DNA of 64,000 nt, from NCBI GenBank assembly GCA_030248195.1, contig JASAND010012613.1:1-64000 (forward strand), in the 5' to 3' direction. This document shows, piece after piece, positions 15,483 to 26,856 of this stretch. This DNA is from Trissonchulus latispiculum (taxonomy: Eukaryota > Nematoda > Enoplea > Enoplida > Ironidae). The translations under genes were made by a program, and so were the position numbers. The notes beneath the pieces were generated by a model that did not search any database, was not told the origin of the DNA, and was given only the letters and a program-made list of their open reading frames with translations. The number at the start of each line of letters is the position of its first letter. Within the stretch, counting starts at the first letter, position 1.

Positions 15483-15744
15483 ACAGCTTGACGATTCTTC
15501 ACTTTTTCATACCGTATCTGATATATGGATATATGGACATAGATGGTGGACATGGATAGTATTGTTGATGGGTGGACGGTCGCAGTAGATTTTTAGTTCG
15601 ATTTCCATCTGGAGACGGCATTTACAGATGTTACTTCAATACCAATCTTCAGTGTTTCGTGAAAACGGCATACAATATTGCCGGGGTAGGTAGGGTATGC
15701 ATGAGTATTTAGTATAGTTTGAGTTAGGTAGGGGGAAGGGAAAT

Positions 15745-16085
15745 GTATAGATCCATACTCATTACTCCCGAAAGATGGTGTAGTGCCGCATGCATTTAAA
15801 CGCATAAAGCGGCTTTCGCGGAAGCGAAAGTTTCCCGAAAGATGGTGTGATTTAGTCGAACGTATTCTCTTTTGAACACGTCGACTCATACTCGCAAAAG
15901 ATGGTGTAATGCCGCATAATGCATAAAGCGGCTTTCGTATGTGCGAAATTTTCCCGAAAGATGGTGTTATTTAGTCGAACATATTCTTTTTTTATTTCGT
16001 CGACTCATACTCACTCATACTCCCGAAAGATGGTGTGATTCAGTCGAACGTATTCTTTTTTGAATACGTCGACTCAGATACTAAA
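15745..16085. repeat. degenerate direct repeats (CCCGAAAGATGGTGT units)
   Basis: About five copies of a CCCGAAAGATGGTGT-type string alternate between a GCCGCAT...AAAGCGGCTTTCG hairpin segment and a TTAGTCGAACGTATTC...CGTCGACTCATACT segment, period about 120 bp. Non-coding. Confidence 0.7.
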
Positions 16086-17056
16086 CATTCTCAAGAAAGA
16101 TGGCTAAAGATTGAACGTATTCGACGAGAAAGCTGGTACGTGGTTAACTGGAAAGCGTTGTTCCTGTACAATTTCCGAAAGCCGCCCGGGGGCTCTCGGA
16201 GTTGTATAGAAAAACCATTCCAGTTGATTGCGAGTTTAAAATTTCGAAGTTCGAACTTTATTCGAATTGGATGTTCAAATGAAACTTTCATGCTAACTTT
16301 CGACTTAGACTTCATGCGAGTTTAATTTCATGCGAGCTTAAAATTTAATTCGAATTGGATGTTCAAATGAAACTTTAGTAAATTTTTAATTTAAATTAAA
16401 TGAATTAAATGTTACATGCTAACTTTCGACTTAAACTTTCTTTTCGTGCTACTTTATCTTTTCGTGCTAGTTTAAACTAGAATTTAATGTTATATGCTAA
16501 CTTTCGACTTAGACTTCATGCGAGTTTGATTTCATGCGAGCTTAAAATTTCGAAGTTCAGTTTTTAAAATTTTATTCAAATTTAATGTTCAAATGATACT
16601 TTTCGAATTGAATGTAAATGTTACAAAACTTTTCGAATTGAATGAAAGCCCGTTTTTAAAAGTTAGAAATGGACGTTTAAATGTTTGCATGTTTGCATGT
16701 TTAAACTTTTCAAGTACAGTTAACAATTTCGAATTTCGATTTCGAAATTAAACATCTGACAGCTTATAACTTTGTTATTTATTCGAATATTCGAATTTAA
16801 AATGTTCGTCATTCGTTATTCGTCGTCCAATATTCGAATTTAAACTGTACGTCATTCGTTATTCTTCGTCCAGGGCCGTTATTGAGGTTCTTCATTCGTT
16901 TGCCGGAATCGGGAGACGGCATTTACGCTGATGAGGATGATGATGCAGTATGCTAAGCCTGCTCAGACGAGGACAGAAGTGTGATTGAATGAGACTGGTT
17001 AAAAAATGATTGAATTGATTGAAGAGAAAAATGCAAATTAAGATGAACAGGCTCGT
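16086..17056. other. non-coding, TTCGAA-rich
   Basis: Low-complexity sequence rich in TTCGAAT and TTTAAA strings with partial repeats (ATGCTAACTTTCGACTTA occurs more than once). No gene is seen. Confidence 0.4.
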
Positions 17057-17123
17057 ATGCAAATCAGCTCGACTCGTATGCAAATCAGCTCGATATGCAA
17101 ATTAGCCCGATTGCCTATATATA
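17057..17123 (+). promoter_or_regulatory. POU-octamer cluster plus TATA-like string
   Basis: Three exact ATGCAAAT octamers (17057, 17078, 17095) spaced 17-21 bp apart are followed by TATATATA at 17116. An equivalent arrangement (ATGCAAATTAGCTCGATATG, then a TATA run) stands at about 29014-29068, ahead of the paralogous JmjC fragment. Shared position upstream of both paralogues suggests a retained promoter or a shared intronic repeat. Octamer = POU-factor site is general knowledge; function here is inference. Confidence 0.4.
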
Positions 17124-17230
17124 TCGTCGTTGGCACGATTTATCAACTGATCATTATCATCATAATCAGCATGATTATCATCATCATTCAGCATCTTGGC
17201 AACTTCTGCAGCGGCTGCATCATCGTCGTC

Positions 17231-17231
17231 G

Positions 17232-17273
<42 letters not shown>

Positions 17274-17274
17274 C
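17231..17274. repeat. (CAT)n microsatellite
   Basis: About 44 bp of CAT/ATC repeat; produces spurious poly-His, poly-Asp and poly-Ile frames. Confidence 0.9.
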
Positions 17275-17447
17275 CATCTGCCTCTTCCACTGAAGCAATG
17301 GTATCGATCTACCGATTGATTGTTTTTAGTGCTCAACTGATTGTTTTCAGTGCTCGAGTAGCCTAAAATAGAAATTATAATTTAATATTTAATTCTAATA
17401 TCTAATATTTAAACACTTGTCTTTTATATCCATATTTTTCTTTATAG

Positions 17448-18976
17448 ATTGATCGTATCCCGTTTAGTGGGAATCTTTTGGATCAGCTGAAGGCACTCCC
17501 TGAAGACATACGTTCTAAGGGAGCTGTCATCATCTACTCAGATGAATTTGAGAGGCATTCCCAGATAGAGCCTTTCATGGCCAAAAGCCAAACCGTACCC
17601 GTAAGATAGTGAGTTTTATTTATTCATTGAGTCTTACCGAGAAAGATGAGAACTTGGTTAATTTAAACAGCTGTCTGTTTGTTTTTGTCATGTTTTTGTT
17701 ATTTATGTTTGTTCTTTTTAGTACGAGCTCCAGCGCGTGGAGAAGTACGGGAGCGGCTGCTGGCAGATCAAGAATGAGGTCTACCGCGCCAAGAAGGGGA
17801 GGCCAACTGGAGGTGAAGTGCCGAAGGAGGAGGTAGCCAGGATTATGGCCCTCCCAGCGCAGGAAAGAGAGGTCAGCAGAAAAGTGGGGAAGGTGCTTAG
17901 GAAAATGCTTCCTTACGCCAAAGGCTTCGAGGCCTTTCGGGACCGCATGCCCATTGGTCCAATTAAGGTCCCCCCTCAAATATGCTGATCAGCGACAAAG
18001 TCCTGCACAAGACGAAGAGGAAGCGGGTGGCAGTCTTAACCACTGCCTTCGGTTACTGGGGGCGCGATGGAACCCACTTTCCGTTGCACTACGAGGATTG
18101 TGGCTTAATGTCACTAAACTATTGCTATTATTCCAGTGGTTAGTGCTTATCTTCAGTTTAATATCTATTGACGATTATAATTTTCTTAAATTACTTAATT
18201 TTCTTAAATTCCTAATTCTATTCTATTTTACTACGTAGTTTTGTATTTACTGTATTTTAGGTTGCATATCAAAGGTCTAGTATATAATACCAGACCTCAT
18301 GAGTATGGCGATCTTGTCAAAGATTTGCCCTGCCGTTTGCAGGAACGCAGCGTGGAACAGCAGGAAGATTTACCCGGATCTGGACCTGTTGCGGCAGAAC
18401 AACATCAGATACTATAGGTTGGAACAGCGTGTGGGAGACCTGGTGGTGACCTTCGCCAATGCCGCCCATTTCGGGCATAACGTGGCCACCAACTCCCACA
18501 CGGCTGCCAACGTTCTGTTCGAACCGTTCGCCGAAGAATCCGTCATCCTTCAGAAAGTGATGAACCGGATGATTAATGAGTGCTGCCTCAGACTGTCCTG
18601 CCAAGAAAAATGAAGGAAGGAAGAGAGGAGCTGGTGATGGGGTAAGTGTTCATGGTTTTTTGCATGCTGGAAATAAACCTCGTAGTTAGTTGGTTAGTTA
18701 CTGCTTTTGAACCAAATTTGTTGCTCTCAGCGATTTCTTGTTTTTCGATCAATCTGATCTAACTAATTGCTGGCTAACTATTTCAGATGGAAATCTGACC
18801 TCCACAACCTTGTCTATGGCAGGAAAACGGAACCGGCACGACTGGGGTTGGCGGATCATCGGCAAACGGAGGACCAGTATGCTGCTGCAACAGGAATCAC
18901 TGATGCGCCCCTTCCTGCTCTGCCCACCCCCCCCCCTTCCAAAAAGAAAGGCCGCGGCAGAAAACGAAGACTTTGA
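17448..18976 (+). pseudogene. JmjC-domain (putative histone demethylase-like) gene with frameshifts
   Basis: JmjC proteins are Fe(II)/2-oxoglutarate dioxygenases, mostly nuclear lysine demethylases. Exon 1 (17448-17600, 51 codons) joins exon 2 (from 17722) by a clean phase-0 GT-AG intron. Exon 2 carries FGYWGRDGTHFPLHYED, where HYE supplies the first two iron ligands, then SLNYCYY. After an intron (about 18150-18260) HIKGLVYN offers the 2OG-binding Lys, and QRVGDLVVTFANAAHFGHN holds the third ligand His. The last exon (about 18786-18976) ends in an AT-hook-like KKKGRGRKRRL, consistent with a nuclear protein, and AATAAA follows at 19013. One-base frameshifts interrupt it, one at a C6 run near 17970 and one near 18365. 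They are either decay or sequence error. The JmjC assignment is firm; the substrate is unknown. Confidence 0.6.
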
Positions 18977-19012
18977 ATATTTTAAGAACATTCTCATCGT
19001 TACTGTGATTGA

Positions 19013-19018
19013 ATAAAT
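19013..19018 (+). terminator. candidate poly(A) signal of the JmjC gene
   Basis: AATAAA 37 bp after the TGA that closes the basic C-terminal exon. Confidence 0.4.
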
Positions 19019-19099
19019 TTTAATTTTTTTGAGTCTTTAGTTTATATTAGTTAAATTTTAGCCTAAGCCTAAGCCTAGCTTTTAGAGATAGACATAATC

Positions 19100-20097
19100 A
19101 ACTGTTAGTGTGCCAACTGTGGCACAAAAATTAAAACCTTAGTAAAACTTACTTCTACGAGTACTGTTCTGAACGGCCAAGACCAAGACCGTCGAGTCAC
19201 CCATGTCTGGATAGCCCCAGCGGTGGGGTATCCATACCTGGTTGAATAGGCCTGATCGCCTTTGGCATGTCTGAGTAATGCTCGAAAAACGTCAAGATTT
19301 TCAGGTTTTGGGTTACAAATATCGTAATGTTTGAGTTCACCAGGCTCAGAAGCTGGCCAAACCGGACTGGCTCTTCCATTTATGGAAAGCCCACCCTAGT
19401 ATGTTTGTAAACCTGGCGGACTTGGCCGGCTCCACTGAGCTCGTACTGAATTTAACTCGATACAGTTCCCAATTTGCAAGTTGTAAGTTAAGTCTCAAAT
19501 TGAACTGTCAAAATTGTAATTTTGCGATTACTGCTCTGAACTGCCAGGACCAGTACCGCCGAGTCACCCATGTCTGGATAGTCATTGAGGTGGGACATCC
19601 ATACCTGGTTGAATCGGCCTGATCGGTTGTGGCATTTCCGAGTAATGCTCGAAAAACTTCAAAATTTCCCAACTTTGACTTACCAAAATTTGACTTTATG
19701 AGTTCGCCCGGCTCAGAAGCTGGCCAGATCAGACTGGCTCTTCCATTTATGGAATGTCTACCCTAGTATGTTAGTAAACCTGGCGGGCTTGACCAGCTCT
19801 ACTGACTTCATACTGATTTCAGCTCGATACAGTTCCAAATTTGCAAGTTGTTTTTTAAGTCTTAAGTTGACATGTCAAAATTGTATTTGTACGGTTACTG
19901 TTTTAAACAGCCAGAGTCAAGGCTGCTGGGTCACCCATGGCCGGATGACCACTGCAATGGGCTATCCATACCTGGTTGAATCAGCTTGATCTGCCTTGTC
20001 ATTTCTGACAAATGCTCGAAAAGCTTCAAAATTTCCCAACTTTGACTTACCAAAATTTGACTTTGTGAGTTCGCTCGGCTCAGAAGCTGGCCAGATC
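19100..20097. repeat. tandem repeat, about 368-bp period, about 2.7 copies
   Basis: The landmark GTCACCCATGTCTGGATAG occurs at about 19194 and 19562, and in variant form at about 19929, spaced 367-368 bp. It starts beside the palindrome TGTGCCAACTGTGGCACA (about 19109). A single copy of the same unit lies at 30014-30208. Non-coding. Confidence 0.85.
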
Positions 20098-20538
20098 TAA
20101 TCACTGTTGAATCTTCTTCAAATCTGCTGTATAAAAAAAGTTTGAACTGTTTAAAAGTGTAGCTATTGAAAAACACCGAGACTAGCTCAAGAGGTGTCAA
20201 CAGTAAAAATCTAAAGTGAGGGCAAGGTCATTTTTGGTCGTATTTCGGGATAAAGGCAATATTTTATTTTCTAATCACTGTTGAATCTTCTTCAAATCTG
20301 CTGTGTAAAAAAGTTTGAACTGTTTAAACGTGTAGTTATTGAAACACACCGAGATTAGCTCATGAGGTGGCCTCAGTAAAAATCTAGAGTGATGGCAAGG
20401 CCTTTTTTCGGCGTATTTTGCGATTGGAGCAATATTTTATTTTTGAATTGACTTCTCTCTCAGTTTTAGAAACTGTATGCATTAGTGTTTCACCTCGTTT
20501 ACTTTTCCAGTGTGCCTCAGTTTTTCACTTCCTATTAC

Positions 20539-20951
20539 CAAGAGTACATAATGATAAGAGTGTGACAAGCGTCACACTCATGCAATGAAGGCAAAAACTA
20601 TACGATGCGCGCTAACGGCTTACCCCCCCCCCACAAATTGACCCCTCTCACACCGCCCCTATATGGGTAGGTGGTCTAAACGGGGGTCGCTCACTGCTTT
20701 GCATAATTACACGCTGAAATTAACAGGGGCCCAATTTGGGGAGGGGGTGCAAGCGTGTATGCTTAACACATAGATGTACAAAATATACTAAGCGAGTGAG
20801 CGACCCTCGTTTGGAACTATGTACCCATATAGGGGCGGTGTGAGAGGGGGTCAATTTGTGGGGGGGTAAGCCGTTAGCGCGCATCGCATAGTTTTTGCCT
20901 TCATTGCATAGAGTGTGACGCTTGTCACACTCTTATCATTATGTACTCTTG
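20539..20951. mobile_element. MITE with hairpin TIRs (copy 2)
   Basis: A 413-bp element with near-perfect inverted repeats of about 150 bp. The ends are CAAGAGTACATAATG...CATTATGTACTCTTG and each arm has a subterminal hairpin (GAGTGTGAC/GTCACACTC). It is flanked by the 7-bp direct repeat CTATTAC (20532-20538, 20952-20958). A paralogous satellite unit at 22384-22390 carries a single CTATTAC with the same flanks, which is the empty site. Confidence 0.9.
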
Positions 20952-23274
20952 CTATTACCCACTGTTATTTTCATTGCTTACCAATCTACATGTTTTCCAT
21001 TTTATATGATTTATTGATGCTTTTATTCCTTTATCCCAACATTTTATAATTATTCTTGTTGGTTTTATCCCAACGTTTTAGAGTTAACCTATTGATAATT
21101 TTGGGATTGGGGTAACATTTTATTTTCTAATCACTTATGATGATTAGATTCAATCATTCTTCATATCTGTTGTGTAAAAATGTTTGAACTGTTTTAATGT
21201 GTAGCTATTGAAAACACCGAGATTAGCTCATGAGGTGTCCACAGTAAAAATCTAGAGTGAGGGCAAGATCATTTTTGGTCGTATTTCGGGATTGGGGTAA
21301 TATTCTATTTTCTAATCAGTGCTGAATCTTCTTCAAATCTGCTGTATAAAAAAGTTTGAACTGCTTAAATGTGTAGCTATTGAAAAACACCGAGATTAGC
21401 TCATGAGGTGGCCACAGTAAAAATCTAGAGTGATGGTAAGACCATTTTTCGGCGTATTTCGCGATTGGAGCAATATTTAATTTTTGAATCATTGATGAAT
21501 CTTCTCCTAACTTGCCGAGTAAAAAAGTTTGAACTGCTTAGTTGTGATGGAGATGAAGAACACCGAGATTAGCTTATGAAGGTGTCCACAGTAAAAATTT
21601 AGAGTGAGGGCTAGGACATTTTTGGTCGTATTTCGGATTAAGGTAATATTTTATTTTCTAATCACTGTTGAATCTTCTTCAAATCTGCTGTGTAAAAAAG
21701 TTTGAACTGTTTAAACGTGTAGTTATTGAAAAACACCGAGATTAGCTCATGAGGTGGCCTCAGTAAAAATCTAGAGTGATGGCAAGGCCTTTTTTCGGCG
21801 TATTTTGCGATTGGGGTAATATTTTATTTTCTAATCAGTGCAGAATCTTTTTCAAATCTGCTATGTAAAAAGATTGCACTGCTCAAATCTGTAGCTATTG
21901 AAAACCACCGAGATTGCTCAGGTTGTTTTCACCCTCGTTTAACTTCTCATTAGATTTTGTTGTTAGGCATACCTAGTTTTCCCCTGTAAGGCATATTGAT
22001 TCTTCTCCCTCGCTTTACTGTAGTTTCTCCCTCTCACAAGTTTTCCCCTGTAAGGCATATTGACTTCTCCCTCACTTATATTTACTTTCTCCCTCTCACT
22101 AGTTTTCCCCTGTAAGGCATATTGATTTCTCCCTCACTGCTTACCCCTGTTTGTGTTATTACGTCACTGACACTTGTTATTGACTTCTCCCTCACTTAGA
22201 TATACTTTCTCCCTCTCACTAGTTTTCCCCTGTAATGCATATTCATTTCTCCCTCACTGCTTACACCTGTTTGTGTTTTTACGTCACTGACACTTGTTAT
22301 TGACTTCTCTCTCAGTTTTAGAAACAGTATGCATTAGTGTTTCACCTCGATTACTTTTCCAATGTGCCTCAGTTTTTCACTTCCTATTACCCACTGTTAT
22401 TTTCATTGCTTACCAATCTACGTGTTTTCCATTTTATATGATTTATTGATGCTTTTATTCCTTTATCCCAACATTTTATAATTAATCTTGTTGGTTTTAT
22501 CCCAACGTTTTAGAGTTAACCTATTGATAATTTTGGGATTGGGGTAACATTTTATTTTCTAATCACTGATGATGATTAGATTCAATCATTCTTCAAATCT
22601 GCTGTATAAAAAAGTTTGTCCTGTTTAAATGTGTAGCTATTTAAAAACACCGAGATTAGCTCATGAGGTGTCCACAGTAAAAATGTAGAGTGAGGGCAAG
22701 GTCATTTTTGGTCGTCTTTCGGGATTAAGGTAATATTTTATTTTCTAATCACTGCTGAATCTTCTTCAAATGTGCTGTATAAAAAAGTTTGAACTGTTTA
22801 AATATGTAGCTATTGAAAAACACCGAGATTAGCTCATGAGGTGTCCACAGTAAAAATGTAGAGTGAGGGCAAGGTCATTTTTGGTCGTATTTCGGGATTA
22901 AGGTAATATTTTATTTTCTAATCACTGCTGAATCTTCTTCAAATCTGCTGTATAAAAAAGTTTGAACTGTTTAAATGTGTAGCTATTGAAAAACACCGAG
23001 ATTAGCTCATGAGGTGTCCACAGTATGAATCTCGAGTGAGGGCAAGGTCATTTTTGGTCATATTTCGGAATTGGTGGAAAATCCTACTTTCTAATCACTG
23101 TTGAATATCCTTTAAATCTGCTATGTAAAAAAGTTTGCACTGCTTAAAACTGTAGCTATTGAAAAACACCGAGATTGCTCAGGTTGTTTTCTCCCTCGTT
23201 TAACTTCTCATTAGTTTTTGTTGTTAGGCATACCTAGTTTTCCCTGTAAGGCATATTGACTTCCCCCTCACTTA

Positions 23275-23756
23275 TGGGTCCGTCAATTTTAAACTGGCAG
23301 CAGAATGGACGCATCTACTTAGAACTCGTATTCGTGCTTGCGTTTTTTAATGAGATTGAGCCGTACGCTAGTTTTCAGCACTGCGCATTCTAAATACACT
23401 GCGCTTTGCGAAGTTGAGTTTTTAAATAGAATGCGCAGCTGTTAGGACTAATGTTGTCAAGTCCTCAATAGAAATAGCAGCTGCTTATATCAAGCTTATA
23501 TATTGCTTATATAGCTTTTATAGCTTATATAGCTTATAATATATGACCAAAGTACGAATTCTACTTAAAAATGCTAGACAAATTTTTAGAAGATGCGATT
23601 TGTAAAAGATTGCGCAGTTGTGTTTATTGGTTTCTAATGAGAACAGTGGTACAGAACAAAATTGCAATGGTTAATTCTAATTAGAATAAAAAGGGCAATT
23701 GCGAAGTCTTGTTAGAATGAGTCCATTCTGCTGCCAGTTTAAGATTGACGGACCCA
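23275..23756. mobile_element. PIF/Harbinger-like MITE
   Basis: A 482-bp element with TIRs starting TGGGTCCGTCAAT and imperfect over about 38 bp. It is flanked by TTA target duplications (23272-23274, 23757-23759) and inserted into a CTCCCTCACTTA-type repeat unit. Uninterrupted versions exist nearby (about 22190 and 23870). A TTA/TAA duplication with GGG-beginning ends is typical of PIF/Harbinger. No transposase inside. Confidence 0.75.
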
Positions 23757-24268
23757 TTATATATACTTTCTCCCTCTCACTAGTTTTCCCCTGTAAGGCT
23801 TATTGATTTCCCCCTCACTACATACCCCTGTTTGTGTTATTACGTCACTGACACTTGTTATTGACTTCTCCCTCACTTATATACACTTTCTCCCTCTCAC
23901 TAGTTTTCCCCTGTAAGGCTTATTGATTTCCCCCTCACTACATACCCCTGTTTGTGTTATTACGTCACTGACACTTGTTATTGACTTCTCCCTCAGTTTT
24001 AGTAACAGTATGCAATAGTGTTTCAACTCGTTTTAATTTTCCAATGTGCCTCAGTTTTTCACTTCGCATTACCTTCACTTCGTATTACCTGGACTGTTAC
24101 TTTCATTGCTTACGAATCTACGTGTTACATACATTATCATTTATTCAACCTTTTGATCACATCCATCATCAGTTGTTTCTATCTAGAATTTTTTCTGTAC
24201 AACTTTCATGTTTGTTTTTTGTTTTAGAGTTAATTAATTGCGTTAATTAATTTTTGCTAATCGCTATC

Positions 24269-24583
24269 ATGTCATCCTGTGCTGGTGGAGGACCGAGAGC
24301 TGGAAGAAGTGCTGTAGGCGGAGTGGGTAAAGGTGGAGTTTCCCGCGGAGTGACAGGCAGAGGAGTGGGTCGAGGTGGTGGTGGAGCTGCAGACGGAGGA
24401 TTGGGTAGAGCTGGGGATGGCAGAGGAGTGGGTCGAGGAGGTGGTGGAGACATAGACGGAGGAAGTGGTAGTGGAGGAGTGGGTCGAGGTGCTGGTGGGG
24501 GTCTGGTGGAGGAAGGGTGGCGGAGGAGGTGGTGGCAACCCGAAACCGACCGGAAAGTTGCTTAAATGCCCTTTCTGTGGAGT
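24269..24583 (+). CDS. glycine/arginine-rich exon ending in CPFCG
   Basis: From ATG 24269 the frame encodes alternating Gly/Arg/Val/Ala repeats of RGVGRGGGG type for about 75 codons. A one-base frame change then leads to GGGGGGGNPKPTGKLL and KCPFCGV, where the CxxC could begin a zinc finger, just before a possible donor (GTG|GTAAAT). Low-complexity Gly/Arg-rich regions commonly bind RNA. No family is recognised and no downstream exon completing the finger is identified. It might be the 5' exon of the tyrosine-recombinase-like gene that starts about 0.8 kb downstream, but this is not shown. Confidence 0.3.
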
Positions 24584-25402
24584 GGTAAATCTTTATACGT
24601 ATATATTCATGTTTGTAAACCCGTTGATAAATTGGTGACAAAATGTGATGTGCAAACAAGTTTATATATTAGCCTATGAGGTGGTCACAGTAAAAATATG
24701 GAGTGAGGGCAAGGTCATTTTTGTAGAATTTCGGTGTGGGGGTCATATAATATTTTCTAATCACCCCAAATCTGCTGAGGAAAAAAGGTTGAACCGTTCA
24801 GATGCGTAACTGCCAAACAACACCGATATTAGCCCACGATATGGTCGCAGTAAAAATATGGATTGAGGGCAAGGTCATTTTTGTAGAATTTCGTGGTGGA
24901 GGATCATATAGCGTTTTCTAATCACTGTTAAATCTTCTCCAAATTTGCAGAGGAAAAAAGTTTGAACTGCTCAGATGTGTAGCTATTAAGAATCACCAAT
25001 ATTAGCTTATGAGGTGTCCACAGTAAAAATTTAGTGTGAGGGCTAGAACGTTTTTGTAGAATTTCGTGGTGGGGTAATATTTTGTATTTAATCACTGTTG
25101 AATATTCTTCAACTATGCTGTGTAAACACGTTTGAACTGCTCAGAAGTGTAGCTATTGAAAAACACCGAGATTAGCTCATGAGGTGTCCACAGTAAAAAT
25201 CTAGAGTGAGGGCAACGTCATTTTTGGTTGTATTTCGGGATAAAGGTAATATTTTATTTAATCACTACTGATCTTTGAACTGCTCAGATGCGTAGCTATC
25301 AAAAACACCGCTATTAGCACATGATGTGGTCACAGTAAAAACACGGAATGAGGGCAAGTTCAATTTTTTGTAAAATTTCGTGCGCTTTTTGTATAATTTA
25401 AG

Positions 25403-26719
25403 CGCTTCAAGAAAGACACCACGGAGAAGGTCGAAGCGTCAGCCCACCGAACTGGAAAGAGCCTTGCATTCTTCTGACGAAGATGAAGAAGGGCTCGATG
25501 ACATCTATGCTGCTGCTATGATGATGATGATGATGCTGATGATGATGATGACGAATCTGAAGGACGCCCAGAGGAGGAAGAGCTGGATTCGGATGAGCTA
25601 TTTGATGACGACGGTTCGCCGCCACCACCGAATACTACTGATGAATCCGGTAGTCTTCACGAACAGCAAGAAGAAGAGCTGCCCAGGGAAAAGTCTCCGC
25701 TTATTGCTGCAGCACCTGTGGATGTTGGAAAAGATCTGGATGTGGACGAGCTTGCTGACGGCAGAGAGGTGCCTATTTTCAGACTGTATGGGTCTCTCGA
25801 CAACCTGGATGCAAGAATTGTCAAAACAAAGGAAGTCATTCCACTTCAAGGCGAAGACACGGTTGTATCGAGGTCGACATCCAAGGCCCAGGCTACGAAA
25901 GCTGAGCTAAGCTGAAAGGCTTCTACGACCACCTGCTTTCCATGCACGCTAACACTGAAGCGGACCGCCGAAGAATCGAGAACGTGATGAAAGGGATTGC
26001 CTACACGAACACGAAATTCATAGCCCCAAAGGTAACTGCTGAAGAAGTGGACAGTCGCTTCAAGACCTACGCCAGCAATGAACAGAATTTCACCGATATG
26101 GTTGGATTGATGGACAGTCCCCAGGTTAAGGAAAAGCTGCAGGAAGTGATGAATAGAGAGACGGTTGGGATGGTTGCCGGCGAATCAGTGGAGTCTGATT
26201 TTCTGTTCATCAGGAACTGTCTGATATCGGGGCTGATTGTCAACAGCGTCCAGAGACCCTGCACAGCCCAGATGTTCAGAGGTGAAGAATGGGAAGTGGG
26301 AGTGTCAAAGGGATTCGTGGATGTCGACGGAAAGAAGCTGATGCTATTTTTGGTTCGCGACGTGAAGACCAAGAACAAGCAGCCCGGACAGTTCGCCATC
26401 ACGGAGGAAGAAGAACCAGTCTGGAGTCGTTACCTGAAACTCCGGAAAATACTCTTTCCTTACGGCCAGAAAGAAAAGGATTTTAGATTCTTCCGCACTA
26501 ACGAGAATCGGCAAGATGTTCGAAGCTTTCCAGCTGTCCTTCTTTACAGAGAAACGGTTCACGGCCAAGGATTATAGGCATTGGTTTACAACTCTTGCAA
26601 GGCAGTATAAAGAAGCTTGTGATGACCCCAGGGCGATCGCCATGTGTCTTGCACACAGCGAACAGACTGCCGATGCCATCTACAAGGACATGCAGCCCGT
26701 GCCCATTGGCATTACTTAG
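25403..26719 (+). pseudogene. tyrosine-recombinase-like gene, possibly Crypton-type, frameshifted
   Basis: The product would be a DNA strand-exchange enzyme of the kind that mobilises Crypton or DIRS elements. An acceptor-like site (TTTAAG) precedes a basic lead with RRRSKRQPTE. A long Asp/Glu/Pro-rich acidic stretch and a helical segment follow (KGFYDHLLSMHANTEADRR), as in a core-binding domain. The catalytic part shows NCLISGLIVNSVQRP (candidate first Arg), RDVKTKNKQPGQF (candidate Lys), a TAKDYRHWF stretch (second Arg region) and LAHSEQTADAIYKD, whose HS...Y spacing matches the terminal His and nucleophilic Tyr. At least three frame changes (about 25515, 25910, 26510) break it. The similar acidic/REVPI segment at 30.2 kb is another copy. 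The superfamily is a moderate call; the Crypton label is inference. Confidence 0.5.
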
Positions 26720-26856
26720 CATTGGCAAATAATTTTTTCGCTTTTGCATTTCCCGAGGTGCTAATGTTTCCTCTTCAATTTTTGCATATCCCCCCACTGC
26801 CATCCACACTGACTGTGCTCAATATCACAATTACTGCAAGATTTCGTCAGGTGCGG

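Larger units (their letters stand above)
20098..25375. repeat. satellite field: about 175-bp units mixed with CTCCCTC-type units
   Basis: Many copies of a 173-190-bp unit carry ACACCGAGATTAGCTCATGA, CAGTAAAAATCTAGAGTGAG and a TTTTCTAATCACTG join, at about 20098-20470, 21100-21930, 22540-23190 and 24680-25375. Between them (about 21930-22540 and 23190-24100) is a second family with CTCCCTCACTAGTTTTCCCC and TTATTACGTCACTGACAC. The two MITEs and a Gly-rich exon interrupt the field. Non-coding. Confidence 0.85.

Noticed and set aside
15104..15588. Repeat peptides (CQLWHKL / HSLCQSW types) open in several frames
   Set aside because: A 21-bp tandem repeat keeps every frame open; the unit is a DNA palindrome, not a codon-biased sequence.
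17057..17319. Poly-His, poly-Ile and poly-Asp frames
   Set aside because: Products of the (CAT)n microsatellite.
24247..24659. Minus-strand Pro/Ser/Thr/His-rich open frames opposite the Gly-rich exon
   Set aside because: Mirror images of the GGT/GGA-rich plus strand; no splice or start support.
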